Below, one piece after another: positions 27,837 through 37,011 of a DNA stretch of 45,189 nucleotides (position 1 is the stretch's first letter; the number at the start of each line of letters is the position of its first letter). The notes under the pieces were generated by a model that searched no databases, was not told the DNA's origin, and worked only from the letters and a program-made list of their open reading frames with translations. The stretch is from Clostridium cuniculi (GTDB taxonomy: Bacteria; Bacillota; Clostridia; Clostridiales; Clostridiaceae), in the NCBI RefSeq assembly GCF_004353185.1, contig NZ_SMUS01000034.1, positions 1-45,189 of the forward strand, written 5' to 3'. The position numbers were made by a program, and so were the translations under genes.

Positions 27837-28832
27837 ATGTATAATGTAGCAATAGTTGGTAGTACAGGTAATGTAGGTAGAAAATTTTTAGAAATTTTAG
27901 AAGAAAGAAACTTTCCAATAAAGAATCTTTATCTTTTTGCCTCAAAAAGATCTGCAGGTTCTTATTTAAAATTTAAGGGGCAAGAATATTTAGTTGAAGA
28001 AACATGTGAAGATACTATAAAAAATAAAAAGATAGATATTGCATTATTTTCTGCAGGTGGAGATACAAGCTTAAAGTTTGCTCCAATATTCTCATCTTAT
28101 GGTGCTGTAGTAATAGATAATTCAAGTGCATGGAGAATGAATAAAGATGTTCCTTTAGTAGTTCCTGAAGTAAACCCAGAAGACTTAAAAAATCATAATG
28201 GAATTATTGCTAACCCAAATTGTTCTACAATTCAAGCAATGGTGCCATTAAAGGCCCTATTAGATAATTATGGAATAAAAAGAATTGTATATTCAACATA
28301 CCAAGCAGTTTCAGGTGCTGGAATGCAAGGTATTAAAGATTTAGAGGATGGATTAAAAGGTTTAGAACCTAAAAAGTTCCCTTACCAAATAGCAGGGAAT
28401 TGTCTTCCTCATATAGATGTTTTCTTAGAAAATGGTTATACAAAAGAAGAAATGAAGATGATTGAAGAAACTAGAAAAATACTTCATTCAAATGACTTAA
28501 AAATTACTGCTACTACTGTTAGAGTACCAGTTTTAAATAGTCATAGTGAAAGTATTAATGTTGAATTAAATAGCCCATTTGAATTAGAAGATATATTTAA
28601 ATTATTTGAAAAAACAGACGGCTTAACAGTTTATGATAATGTAAATGAGTTAAAATACCCAACTGCATTAAATGTGTCTGGAAGAGATGATGTATATGTT
28701 GGAAGAATAAGACGTGATTTCAGCTTAGATAATGGTTTAAATTTATGGGTTGTTGCTGATAACATAAGAAAAGGAGCAGCTTTAAACGCTGTACAAATTG
28801 CAGAAGTTTTAATAAAAAATGAATGGCTTTAG
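27837..28832 (+). CDS. asd: Aspartate-semialdehyde dehydrogenase
   Basis: Reduces aspartyl phosphate with NADPH to aspartate semialdehyde, the branch point to lysine, threonine and methionine. N-terminal GSTGNVGRKFLEIL (8-21) is the NADP-binding loop. The catalytic Cys129 lies in ANPNCSTIQ, and His of TTVRVPVLNSHSES completes the site. The 331-residue length fits the Gram-positive type. GGGGGAA precedes the ATG. First gene of the asd-dapA-dapB operon, behind the lysine riboswitch. Confidence 0.97.
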   Translation: MYNVAIVGSTGNVGRKFLEILEERNFPIKNLYLFASKRSAGSYLKFKGQEYLVEETCEDTIKNKKIDIALFSAGGDTSLKFAPIFSSYGAVVIDNSSAWRMNKDVPLVVPEVNPEDLKNHNGIIANPNCSTIQAMVPLKALLDNYGIKRIVYSTYQAVSGAGMQGIKDLEDGLKGLEPKKFPYQIAGNCLPHIDVFLENGYTKEEMKMIEETRKILHSNDLKITATTVRVPVLNSHSESINVELNSPFELEDIFKLFEKTDGLTVYDNVNELKYPTALNVSGRDDVYVGRIRRDFSLDNGLNLWVVADNIRKGAALNAVQIAEVLIKNEWL

Positions 28833-28841
28833 GAGGATAAA

Positions 28842-29720
28842 ATGTCAATATTTAAAGGCTCTGGTGTAGCTATAATTACACCCTTTAATGAAAATGGTAT
28901 AGATTATGAAAAATTAAGAGAATTGCTTGAATGGCATATAAAAGAATCTACAGATGCTATTGTTATTTGCGGTACTACAGGTGAAGCTACTACAATGACT
29001 GAGCAAGAAAAAAAAGATGCCATTAAATTTACTGTAGATGTTGTAAATAAAAGAATACCTGTAATTGCAGGTACTGGTGGCAACAATACAAAAACATCTA
29101 TTGAAATGAGTCTTTATGCTGAAAGTGTAGGTGTAGATGGAATTTTAGTTATTACACCATATTATAACAAAACAAATGCAGAAGGTTTACTAATGCATTT
29201 TAAAGCTATAAATGATGCTGTTAAAACTCCTATTATTTTATATAATGTTCCAAGTAGAACTAATATGAATATTACACCAGAAACTCTATTAAAATTAACA
29301 GAACTTAATAATGTGGTTGCTATTAAAGAAGCTAGTGGTGATATGAGTCAAGTTGCTAAAATGAAGGCATTATGCGGAGATAAAATAGATATTTATTCTG
29401 GAAATGATGATCAAATAATCCCTATTTTATCTTTAGGTGGTATTGGAGTTATATCTGTTGCTGCTAATATAATTCCTAAGATAGTTCATGATATGTGCGA
29501 TTTATATTTAAATGGAGATTGTTTTAAAGCAACTAAGTTACAATTAGATTATTTAGAATTAATGAACAATTTATTTATAGAAACTAACCCTATTCCGGTT
29601 AAAACCGCCATGAACGTAATGGGTATGAATGTTGGTGAATTAAGATTACCACTTTATAAAATGAATGATAAAAATAAAGAAACTTTAGTAAATACACTAA
29701 AGAAATACAATTTACTTTAA
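28842..29720 (+). CDS. dapA: 4-Hydroxy-tetrahydrodipicolinate synthase
   Basis: Condenses pyruvate with aspartate semialdehyde, the first committed step to diaminopimelate. The TIM-barrel protein of 292 residues has the Schiff-base Lys162 in VAIKEASGD, the catalytic Tyr134 in ILYNVPSRT, and Thr45 in CGTTGE. GGGTG-type signature G-(S)GVAIITPF at the N-terminus. GGAGGAT lies six bases before the ATG and 10 bases after asd. The operon is lysine-regulated through the riboswitch; the usual lysine-feedback residues cannot be judged by eye. Confidence 0.97.
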   Translation: MSIFKGSGVAIITPFNENGIDYEKLRELLEWHIKESTDAIVICGTTGEATTMTEQEKKDAIKFTVDVVNKRIPVIAGTGGNNTKTSIEMSLYAESVGVDGILVITPYYNKTNAEGLLMHFKAINDAVKTPIILYNVPSRTNMNITPETLLKLTELNNVVAIKEASGDMSQVAKMKALCGDKIDIYSGNDDQIIPILSLGGIGVISVAANIIPKIVHDMCDLYLNGDCFKATKLQLDYLELMNNLFIETNPIPVKTAMNVMGMNVGELRLPLYKMNDKNKETLVNTLKKYNLL

Positions 29721-29734
29721 AAGGAGTTTATCTT

Positions 29735-30487
29735 ATGGTTAAAATACTATTAAGCGGTTGCTGTGGAAAAATGGGAACTGTTATCTCAAATTTAGTTAGT
29801 GAATTTCCTAATTTAGAAATTATAGCTGGTATAGATAGATTCCCTAGAGAATTAAATTACCCAGTATTCACTACACCTGATGATGTAAATATAGAATATG
29901 ATGTGCTTTTAGATTTTTCTAATGTAAGCACATTACACAAACTTTTAGAATTAACAGAAAGAACAAAAAAACCTCTAGTTATCTGTTCTACTGGTTATTC
30001 TCAAGAAGATTTAGATTTAATTAATGAAAAGAGCAAAACATTGCCATTATTTAAATCTGCTAATATGTCTTTAGGTATAAATTTAATTAATTCACTTTTA
30101 AGAAAAGTAACTCCATTATTATATGGAAATTATGATATAGAAATAATAGAAAAACATCATAATCAAAAATTAGATTCTCCAAGTGGTACTGCACTTCTTC
30201 TAGCAGATACAATAAAAGATTCTATTTCTGAAGAAACTCATTATGTTCACGGTAGAGATGGACATAAAAAGAGAGAAAAAACAGAAATAGGAATTCATGC
30301 TGTTAGAGGTGGTTCTATAGTTGGTGATCATGACGTTATTTTTGCAGGAACTGGCGAAGTTATTGAATTATCACACAAAGCAATATCAAGAGACGTATTT
30401 GCCATTGGTGCATTAAAGGCATGTGAATATATGGCTACAGTTAAGAATGCTGGTCTTTATAATATGGATGATGTATTAGGACTATAA
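29735..30487 (+). CDS. dapB: 4-Hydroxy-tetrahydrodipicolinate reductase
   Basis: Reduces the DapA product to tetrahydrodipicolinate with NAD(P)H. The 250-residue protein has a dinucleotide-binding loop [10 protein letters not shown] (8-17), shortened compared with E. coli. The catalytic segment is [20 protein letters not shown] (139-158), with His141 and Lys145, and [19 protein letters not shown] follows. AAGGAG precedes the ATG, 14 bases after dapA. Last gene of the operon, closed by a terminator a few bases after the stop. Confidence 0.97.
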   Translation: MVKILLSGCCGKMGTVISNLVSEFPNLEIIAGIDRFPRELNYPVFTTPDDVNIEYDVLLDFSNVSTLHKLLELTERTKKPLVICSTGYSQEDLDLINEKSKTLPLFKSANMSLGINLINSLLRKVTPLLYGNYDIEIIEKHHNQKLDSPSGTALLLADTIKDSISEETHYVHGRDGHKKREKTEIGIHAVRGGSIVGDHDVIFAGTGEVIELSHKAISRDVFAIGALKACEYMATVKNAGLYNMDDVLGL

Positions 30488-30492
30488 ATAAA

Positions 30493-30519
30493 AAGGGAGC
30501 TTTTAAGCTCTCTTTTTTT
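30493..30519 (+). terminator. Terminator of the asd-dapA-dapB operon
   Basis: GGGAGCTT pairs with AAGCTCTC (one G-U pair), followed by seven T. It begins six bases after the dapB stop. Confidence 0.85.
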
Positions 30520-30554
30520 ATTCTCCTATTCCTTAAATTCTGAAATAATAAAAA

Positions 30555-30583
30555 GAATAAATCTATATAAAAAGTACATACTA
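30555..30583 (+). promoter_or_regulatory. sigmaG-like promoter of a small gene
   Basis: GAATA (30555-30559), 17-base spacer, CATACTA (30577-30583), a perfect match to the forespore sigmaG consensus (TGAATA-N17/18-CATACTA) apart from the first T. The leader before the ribosome binding site would be about 15-20 bases. Confidence 0.65.
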
Positions 30584-30621
30584 AGATTGTACATTTTTAT
30601 ATGTTAGGAGTGAGCTATATT

Positions 30622-30786
30622 ATGGCAAAAGATAGTCAACCAGATAATAAACAAGCTAGAATGGAGAAATGCAATTATCAAACTCCAATAACTGAAGAAG
30701 GTCATAACCATAATCCAAATGCTAAACATAAATCAATAAAAAGACAAGGTGTTTCAAGTAATCACTATAATCCTGCAGGGAATTAA
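30622..30786 (+). CDS. Small hydrophilic protein, candidate spore protein
   Basis: A 54-residue gene (ATG at 30622) with TTAGGAG about 11 bases upstream; an in-frame ATG at 30601 precedes that site and is unlikely. The protein has no hydrophobic segment and is rich in Asn, Lys, His, Gln and Pro, with one Cys. The centre reads TPITEEGHNHNPNAKHKS and the end SSNHYNPAGN. I do not recognise a family, but composition and size recall the minor acid-soluble spore proteins of Bacillus. Its sigmaG-like promoter supports forespore expression. It has its own terminator, so it is a monocistronic unit between the dap and opp operons. Confidence 0.75.
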   Translation: MAKDSQPDNKQARMEKCNYQTPITEEGHNHNPNAKHKSIKRQGVSSNHYNPAGN

Positions 30787-30816
30787 TAAAAGAGAGTCAA
30801 AATTGACTCTCTTTTA
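30787..30816. terminator. Bidirectional terminator
   Basis: Perfect 14-base arms TAAAAGAGAGTCAA/TTGACTCTCTTTTA with a two-base spacer. It lies between the small gene and the convergent end of oppA. Confidence 0.85.
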
Positions 30817-30820
30817 TTAA

Positions 30821-32479
30821 TTATTCTTTATATGCATATTTGAAAGATATTTTTCCTAATGTAGAAATACGAACACCTTTAACATTTTCATTAGCAGCTG
30901 TTACTGTAGTATAATAATAGATAGGTAATATTGGCATTTCATCCATTAATATATCTTCAGCTTGTCTTAACATTTCATTTCTTTTAGCAGAATCTGTTTC
31001 AACTTTAGCAGCAGCAATTAACTCATCATATTCAGCATTACTAAATCCAGCATCATTATTTCCACCATTAGTTGTCCATAAATCTAAGAATGTCATTGGA
31101 TCAATATAATCTCCAACCCAACCATGTCTAGCAATTTCATAATCACCTTGTTGTCTAGTGTTTAAGAATACAGCCCACTCTTGGTTAGTTAATTCAACAT
31201 TAACACCAATTTCTGCCCAGTTTTGTTGGATAATTTGACAAATATCTTTATGTTGACCTTCTGAGTTATACATTAATTCTATTGTTGGTATTCCTTCACC
31301 ATTTTCATATCCAGCTTCTTTTAATAATTCTTTAGCTTTTGCTATATTAGCTTCCATATCTGATGGATCATAATACTCTTTTGAAGCAAATTCGTTACCA
31401 TCTTCATCAGTTATACCTAGTGGAACAAAGCTATATGCAGGAACTTGTTCTGCTTTACCAACATTATCAATTATTTCTTGTCTATCAATAGCAAGATTTA
31501 AAGCTTGTCTAACTAATTTATTGCTTAATACTTCTTTTACATCAGCATTCATTGTATCTTGTTTACCAACATTAATTACAAAGTAATAATTTCCTAACTT
31601 AGGATTAACATGTACTAATCCCTCTGCTATACCTGGTTCAATTTCATTTGTTGGTACAGAATTAACCATATCAAAGTTTCCAGCTTTTAATTCTGAATAT
31701 GCAGTAGTTTCATCAGTAACTAATTTGAAAGTTAAAGTATCTAATTTAACACTATCTTTATCCCAATAGTTTTCATTTTTTTCGAAAACTAATTGGTCTT
31801 TCATATCCCATTGAACTAATTTGAAAGGCCCATTAGAAACATAAGTTTCTGGATTAGTAGCCCATCCTTCTGGATTAGCAGATACTATATCTTCTCTTAA
31901 AGGAACATATGTTGTAAATGCACATAATTGTAAGAAATATGATGTAGGAGTTTCTAAAGTTACTTCTAATGTATAATCATCAATTACTTTAATTCCAACT
32001 TCATCTGCTGAAACTTCTCCATTATAGAATTTTTCTGCATTTTTAATATAGAATAACTGATAAGCATATTCAGCAGCAGTAGCCTTATCTAATGCTCTTA
32101 ACCAAGAATACTTAAAGTTATCTGCTACTACAGGCTCTCCGTCACTCCATTTACCATCTTGTCTTAATTTAAAAGTATAAACTAATCCATCATCTGAAAC
32201 TTCATAACTTTCAGCTGCTCCTTCTGTAGGTTGATCATTTTCATCAAGAACCATTAAACCTTCAAAAGCATTTAAAATCATTGTTCCTGCTCCTGAAGAA
32301 TTATTTAATGTTGGGTCCATTGTTTCTGGATCTTCTCCTAAATTGAATACTAAGCTTTGATTTGATCCTGAGCTACTTCCAGTACTAGTTGAGTTATCAC
32401 CACAACCAATGAATAAAGAAGTAGCTAATGTTGCAGCTAAAACTACTGCACATAACTTCTTTAGTTTTGAACTTTTCAT
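30821..32479 (-). CDS. oppA: Oligopeptide ABC transporter substrate-binding lipoprotein
   Basis: Extracellular peptide receptor of the Opp importer, 552 residues. The signal peptide ends in the lipobox LFIGC with the lipid-attached Cys26, followed by a Ser/Gly-rich linker. The SBP_bac_5 body starts about residue 42 with NLGEDPETMDP, and the family signature YTFKLRQDGKWSDGEPV lies around 100. It lies at the far end of the operon, 215 bases after oppF, with a hairpin in the gap. It probably has an additional promoter, since receptor is usually made in excess. GAGGGGGAA precedes the ATG. Confidence 0.95.
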   Translation of the reverse strand: MKSSKLKKLCAVVLAATLATSLFIGCGDNSTSTGSSSGSNQSLVFNLGEDPETMDPTLNNSSGAGTMILNAFEGLMVLDENDQPTEGAAESYEVSDDGLVYTFKLRQDGKWSDGEPVVADNFKYSWLRALDKATAAEYAYQLFYIKNAEKFYNGEVSADEVGIKVIDDYTLEVTLETPTSYFLQLCAFTTYVPLREDIVSANPEGWATNPETYVSNGPFKLVQWDMKDQLVFEKNENYWDKDSVKLDTLTFKLVTDETTAYSELKAGNFDMVNSVPTNEIEPGIAEGLVHVNPKLGNYYFVINVGKQDTMNADVKEVLSNKLVRQALNLAIDRQEIIDNVGKAEQVPAYSFVPLGITDEDGNEFASKEYYDPSDMEANIAKAKELLKEAGYENGEGIPTIELMYNSEGQHKDICQIIQQNWAEIGVNVELTNQEWAVFLNTRQQGDYEIARHGWVGDYIDPMTFLDLWTTNGGNNDAGFSNAEYDELIAAAKVETDSAKRNEMLRQAEDILMDEMPILPIYYYTTVTAANENVKGVRISTLGKISFKYAYKE

Positions 32480-32654
32480 TTTAGTTTCCCCCTCGTTTTT
32501 TATCTAAATTGCATAATACAATTAATAACTTAATTTTAAATTCAGTTAACTTAAGTAAACCTTTAACTATAGTAAAATTACTTTTTATATTAACTTGCAA
32601 ATATAATTTGCTAATAAAAATTGCATGTTATCCAATATTTGTAAGTATTTTTAA

Positions 32655-32689
32655 TTAAACTGACTAAACTAACGTTTTAGTCAGTTTAA
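32655..32689 (-). terminator. Hairpin between oppF and oppA
   Basis: Perfect 14-base arms TTAAACTGACTAAA/TTTAGTCAGTTTAA, five bases beyond the oppF stop. There is no good T run behind it, so it could be a weak terminator or an mRNA-processing or stabilising element. Confidence 0.55.
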
Positions 32690-32694
32690 CTAAA

Positions 32695-33675
32695 TTATTT
32701 GTATAAATGACATGCAACAAAATGTCCTGGTTCAACTTCCTTAAGTTCTGGATTTATTTCACCACAAACTTTCATTGCTTGTTTACATCTACCTTTAAAT
32801 CTACACCCTGCTGGTGGATCTATAGGAGATGGTATATCCCCTTCTAAAACTATTCTTTTATTTGCTTTTGCCACTTTTGGATCTGGTATTGGAACTGCTG
32901 ATAATAATGCCTTAGTATATGGATGTTTAGGATTTGAATATACATCATCCGCAGGTCCTTTCTCAACCATTTGACCTAAATACATAACTCCTATATGAGT
33001 TGATATATGTTTAACCATTGAAAGGTCATGAGCTATAAATAAATATGTTAGTCCAAACTCCTCTTGTAACTCTTCAAGCATATTTATTACTTGTGCTTGA
33101 ATAGAAACATCAAGTGCTGAAATAGGCTCATCACATACTATAAAATCAGGTTGTACTGCAAGTGCTCTTGCAATACCTATTCTTTGTCTTTGTCCACCAG
33201 AGAATTCATGAGCATATCTATTTATATGACTTCCATTTAAACCAACCTTATCTAATAAATATCTTATTCTCTCTTCTCTTTCTTTACCTTTAAAAAGACC
33301 GTGGATATCAATTGCTTCACCAATAATATCCCCTACAGTCATTCTTGGATTTAGTGATGCATATGGATCTTGGAAAATCATTTGCATATTTTTTCTTAAA
33401 GATACCATTTTTCTTTCACTTAAACCTGTAATATCTTGTCCATTAAAAATTATTTGACCTGATGTTGGTTCATATAATTTTAATATAGTTCTTCCAGTAG
33501 TAGTTTTACCACATCCTGATTCTCCTACTAATCCTAAAGTTTCTCCTCTTCTAATAGAAAAAGAAACATTATCTACTGCTTTAACAAAGCTCTTCTTAGC
33601 AAATAATCCTTTGTTTGCAGGGAAGTATTTACAAAGGTTCTTAACCTCTAAAATAACGTCATTTTTATTCTCCAT
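32695..33675 (-). CDS. oppF: Oligopeptide ABC transporter ATPase OppF
   Basis: One of the two ATPases that drive Opp peptide import. Walker A is GESGCGKTTTGR (about 51-62), the signature FSGGQRQRIGIARAL (about 163-177), Walker B DFIVCDEPISALD and the switch His in FIAHDLS. The C-terminal oligopeptide transporter extension has the Cys pattern CRFKGRCKQAMKVCGE, which in the family can hold an iron-sulfur cluster. The start ATG overlaps the oppD stop by one base (TAATG), indicating coupled translation. 326 residues is the usual length. Confidence 0.96.
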   Translation of the reverse strand: MENKNDVILEVKNLCKYFPANKGLFAKKSFVKAVDNVSFSIRRGETLGLVGESGCGKTTTGRTILKLYEPTSGQIIFNGQDITGLSERKMVSLRKNMQMIFQDPYASLNPRMTVGDIIGEAIDIHGLFKGKEREERIRYLLDKVGLNGSHINRYAHEFSGGQRQRIGIARALAVQPDFIVCDEPISALDVSIQAQVINMLEELQEEFGLTYLFIAHDLSMVKHISTHIGVMYLGQMVEKGPADDVYSNPKHPYTKALLSAVPIPDPKVAKANKRIVLEGDIPSPIDPPAGCRFKGRCKQAMKVCGEINPELKEVEPGHFVACHLYK

Positions 33676-34682
33676 TATTCTTCCCTCCTTATTGGTGATT
33701 CAACTTTTGGCGCATTTTTATGACATAACCAACATGCTGCTCTATGTCCTTCTGCAATTTCAAATAATGGCGGTTGCTTTTCCTTACAAATTTTCATTGC
33801 ATAATCACATCTTGCTGTAAATGGACATCCAACTGGTGGTTTTAATAAATCTGGCGGTTGACCTTCAATTGGAATTAATTTTTCTTTTAATTCACTTTTT
33901 GGATTAGGTACACTTCTTAATAATCCCCATGTGTAAGGATGTCTTCCTCTATAGAATATATCCTCTGTTGTACCTTCTTCAACAATAAGACCACCATACA
34001 TAACATTAATTCTTGAACATAGATCTGCAACAACTCCAAGATCATGTGTAATTAATATAATTGATGTATCTAATTTTTCTTTTAAATCTTTCATTAAATC
34101 TAAAATTTGTGCTTGAATAGTAACATCTAATGCCGTAGTTGGCTCGTCTGCAATTATAAGTTTAGGCTCACATATTAAACTCATTGCAATCATAACTCTT
34201 TGTCTCATACCACCTGAAAATTCATGTGGATATTGTTTTAATCTTTTTTCAGGACTTGGTATTCCAACCATATCAAGCATCTTAATAGCCTTTTCTTTCG
34301 CCTCTTTTTTAGAGATTTTTTTATGCTTAATTAAATGCTCTGTTAATTGGTCTCCTATTGTAAATAAAGGATTTAATGATGTCATTGGATCTTGGAAAAT
34401 CATTGACATATCATTTCCTCTTATAGTTTGCATTAATTTTTCAGTAGGTTTAGTTATATCTTTATCATCAAATGTAATAGTTTCTGCTTCTATTTTTGCA
34501 TTTTCACCTAATAATCTCATTATTGTCATCATTGTAACTGACTTACCACATCCAGATTCACCAACAACTCCAAGAGCTTCTCCTTTATTTAAATGAAAAG
34601 ATACCCCTCTAACAGATTGAACATCTCCAATATGAGTCTTAAATGATGTTTTTAAATTTTTAACTTCTAATAATTTACTCAT
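33675..34682 (-). CDS. oppD: Oligopeptide ABC transporter ATPase OppD
   Basis: Second ATPase of the Opp system, pairing with OppF on the inner face of the membrane. Walker A GESGCGKSVTMM (about 39-50), signature FSGGMRQRVMIAMSL, Walker B KLIIADEPTTALD, H-loop LITHDLG. The C-terminal extension is CPFTARCDYAMKIC, again with spaced cysteines. 335 residues. It starts after GGAGGAGAAAC and is separated by 12 bases from oppC. The stop shares one base with the oppF start. Confidence 0.96.
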   Translation of the reverse strand: MSKLLEVKNLKTSFKTHIGDVQSVRGVSFHLNKGEALGVVGESGCGKSVTMMTIMRLLGENAKIEAETITFDDKDITKPTEKLMQTIRGNDMSMIFQDPMTSLNPLFTIGDQLTEHLIKHKKISKKEAKEKAIKMLDMVGIPSPEKRLKQYPHEFSGGMRQRVMIAMSLICEPKLIIADEPTTALDVTIQAQILDLMKDLKEKLDTSIILITHDLGVVADLCSRINVMYGGLIVEEGTTEDIFYRGRHPYTWGLLRSVPNPKSELKEKLIPIEGQPPDLLKPPVGCPFTARCDYAMKICKEKQPPLFEIAEGHRAACWLCHKNAPKVESPIRREE

Positions 34683-34694
34683 ATGTTTCTCCTC

Positions 34695-35663
34695 CTATTT
34701 TTGATGCTTAGGATCTAAAGCTTCAGTTAATCCATCACCAAATAAGTTAAATGCTAAAATGATTAAACAAATCATAGCAGCAGGGAATAATAACTGATAA
34801 GGTTGTGTTGTTAATAATCCTTTTGCATCATTTGCTAATGTTCCTAAAGAAGCAAGCGGTGCATTTAATCCTAAACCAATATAACTTAAAAACGCTTCAG
34901 TAAATATTGCAGAAGGCACAAATAATGTCATTGTTACTATGATTGATCCTAAACAGTTAGGAATTAAATGTCTTAATAAAATTCTTGTTTTAGAAGCTCC
35001 TAAAGTCTTTGCTGCTAAAACAAACTCTTGTTGTTTTAATTGAAGAATATCTCCTCTAACTATTCTAGCCATACCAACCCAAGAAGAAATTGCCATTGCT
35101 ACTATAATAGCAAACATTCCACTTGAACCATCCTTCTTTAATACATTCATTAATAAAACAACATATATTAATGTAGGAATAGAATATAATATATCTACTA
35201 TTCTCATCATTATATTATCTACTTTTCCACCTAAAAATCCTGCAATTCCTCCATATAAAACCCCAATTACAAGATTTAATACTGATGCAGCAAATGCAAT
35301 AATAAGTGAATATCTTGCTCCATACATAACTCTTACAAACAAATCTCTACCTAAGTTATCAGTTCCAAACCAGTGTTGTGCAGTTGGCCATAAATTTGAA
35401 GCTGTTTTGTCCGTAGATTTATATGTAAAACCAAAAAGTTTTTCAACTACAATCGGACCTAATATTGCAAAAGCAATTATCACAATTATCAATACTAATG
35501 AAAATAATGCAACTTTATTTGCTTTTAACCTTCTCCATGCATTAGCCCAATAACCTACACTAGGCCTTACTATCTCATTAGCCTTTTTCTCTTCTGAACT
35601 TAAAGGAGAAAATAATTCGCTATCTATATCTAAATCTAAATTTTCTACAACTATATTTTTCAA
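34695..35663 (-). CDS. oppC: Oligopeptide ABC transporter permease OppC
   Basis: Membrane permease subunit with an N-terminal cytoplasmic stretch (about 1-48), a first helix at about 50-72, an OppC N-terminal domain, and five further helices in the BPD_transp_1 domain. The coupling-helix EAA loop is seen in VLAAKTLGASKTRILLRHLI, which contacts the ATPases. It ends with DGLTEALDPKHQK, where DPRxR is usual. GGAGGAG precedes the ATG. Together with OppB it forms the translocation channel. Confidence 0.95.
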   Translation of the reverse strand: MKNIVVENLDLDIDSELFSPLSSEEKKANEIVRPSVGYWANAWRRLKANKVALFSLVLIIVIIAFAILGPIVVEKLFGFTYKSTDKTASNLWPTAQHWFGTDNLGRDLFVRVMYGARYSLIIAFAASVLNLVIGVLYGGIAGFLGGKVDNIMMRIVDILYSIPTLIYVVLLMNVLKKDGSSGMFAIIVAMAISSWVGMARIVRGDILQLKQQEFVLAAKTLGASKTRILLRHLIPNCLGSIIVTMTLFVPSAIFTEAFLSYIGLGLNAPLASLGTLANDAKGLLTTQPYQLLFPAAMICLIILAFNLFGDGLTEALDPKHQK

Positions 35664-35678
35664 TTAACTCTCCTCCTT

Positions 35679-36596
35679 TTATCCTTCTAGTTTAATTCTT
35701 GGATCTACTACAACATATAATAAGTCAACAATCAGATTACAAATTACTATAAATGTACAATAGAATGCTAAAACTCCTAATAATGCTGTATAGTCTCTAT
35801 TAGTTATAGTTAATGTAAACTCATTACCAAGACCAGCAATTGCGAATATTTTTTCAACAACAAATGAACCTGTAAGTACACCTGCTGTTAAAGGTCCTAA
35901 ATATGTTACAACAGGAATTAATGAGTTTCTTAGTGCATGTTTAAATATTACCTTTCCACCACTTAACCCTTTAGCTCTTGCTGTTCTTATATAATCTGAT
36001 TTTAATACATCGATTAATTTATTTCTTGTTAATCTTGTTATAAATGCCATAGAACTTCCTGATAATGCAATAACTGGCATTATATAATTTGAAGGTTTGC
36101 TAAGACCTGTAGCTCCTAACACCCTTAATTTCACTGTAAATATGAATATTAACAAGGATCCTATTACGAAACTTGGTATGGTAATTCCTAATGTTGCAAT
36201 AATCATACATATTCTATCTGGCCATTTATCTGCATTTAATGCTGCAACTACTCCTAATAAAATACCAATTACTACAGAAGCAACAATAGCTACCGCCCCA
36301 ACTTGTGCTGATTTAGGGAATCCATTTTTTATAGTATCAATAACTTGTCTACCTTTATATTTCATAGATTGTCCAAAATCACCTTTTAATAAACCTTTCA
36401 TGTAAATAACATATTGTTCACCTACTGGTTTATCTAATCCATATTTTTCATTTAATACTTCTTTCATCTCAGCAGTAATTTTTTCTCCTTCAAAAGGTCC
36501 TCCTGGCATTATTCTTACAAGAAAGAACACAATTGTAATAACTGCCCAAATTGTAACTATACTAGTTAAAATTCTTTTTCCAACATACTTTAACAT
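35679..36596 (-). CDS. oppB: Oligopeptide ABC transporter permease OppB
   Basis: First gene of the opp operon, a permease of 305 residues with about six transmembrane helices. The N-terminal MLKYVGKRILTSIVTIWAVI and FFLVRIMPGGPFEG are typical of OppB/DppB. The EAA coupling loop is YIRTARAKGLSGGKVIFKHA, and the end VVDPRIKLEG is the usual permease tail. GGGGGTTG precedes the ATG. Transcription most likely starts at a consensus sigmaA promoter about 55 bases upstream. Confidence 0.96.
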   Translation of the reverse strand: MLKYVGKRILTSIVTIWAVITIVFFLVRIMPGGPFEGEKITAEMKEVLNEKYGLDKPVGEQYVIYMKGLLKGDFGQSMKYKGRQVIDTIKNGFPKSAQVGAVAIVASVVIGILLGVVAALNADKWPDRICMIIATLGITIPSFVIGSLLIFIFTVKLRVLGATGLSKPSNYIMPVIALSGSSMAFITRLTRNKLIDVLKSDYIRTARAKGLSGGKVIFKHALRNSLIPVVTYLGPLTAGVLTGSFVVEKIFAIAGLGNEFTLTITNRDYTALLGVLAFYCTFIVICNLIVDLLYVVVDPRIKLEG

Positions 36597-36650
36597 TTGT
36601 GTACAACCCCCATCTAAATTTTTAAAGCTAAATCTTAATAATTTATATTA

Positions 36651-36698
36651 ATTATAATACATTGAATTGTTTTGTCAAAAGATATCGTTAATATTAAC
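36651..36698 (-). promoter_or_regulatory. sigmaA promoter of the opp operon with flanking palindrome
   Basis: Minus strand: consensus TTGACA (36673-36678), 16-base spacer, consensus TATAAT (36651-36656). A 12-base perfect palindrome GTTAATATTAAC (36687-36698) lies eight bases upstream of the -35, a position suited to an activator or repressor. The binding protein is unknown. Confidence 0.75.
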
Positions 36699-36958
36699 AC
36701 TTTATATTTAGTATATTATTAATTAATTATATGTATTTTTTTTAATATGTTAATATTATATTATTTTTATAGGCAACGTTTACATTTACTAATTTAGCCA
36801 GTTCCTCCTCTTTAAGGTATAGTATTTTTTCCAATTTATTATTATGAATATTTTAACAATTTGTTAAATAAATAATTTTACTTTTAACTTAGCAAACGAA
36901 CACTTTTCATTTTTTGTATTATCATATACGGACATTAATGTATAAAATTTACATAAAA

Positions 36959-37000
36959 AAAGAAATATACATTATTGAAATTTAATAATATATATTTCTT
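36959..37000 (-). terminator. Terminator after the aminotransferase gene
   Basis: Seventeen-base arms, AAGAAATATA-rich, with one mismatch or wobble, followed by TTTTTTT on the minus strand. It starts about 11 bases after the stop codon. Confidence 0.8.
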
Positions 37001-37011
37001 ATAAAATCTTT

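Larger units (their letters stand above)
36597..37011. other. Intergenic region upstream of oppB
   Basis: It contains the opp promoter and an adjacent perfect palindrome (separate entries), and near 36959-37000 the terminator of the aminotransferase gene. The middle (36742-36834) holds a 30-codon minus-strand frame beginning at TTG with no ribosome binding site; I do not call it a gene. The rest shows no structure that I can support. Confidence 0.5.

Noticed and set aside
36742..36834. A 30-codon minus-strand frame starting at TTG upstream of oppB, with an internal AGAGGAGG.
   Set aside because: There is no ribosome binding site before the TTG, the internal SD-like sequence leads only to ATG-TAA, and the length is within chance for this AT-rich DNA.
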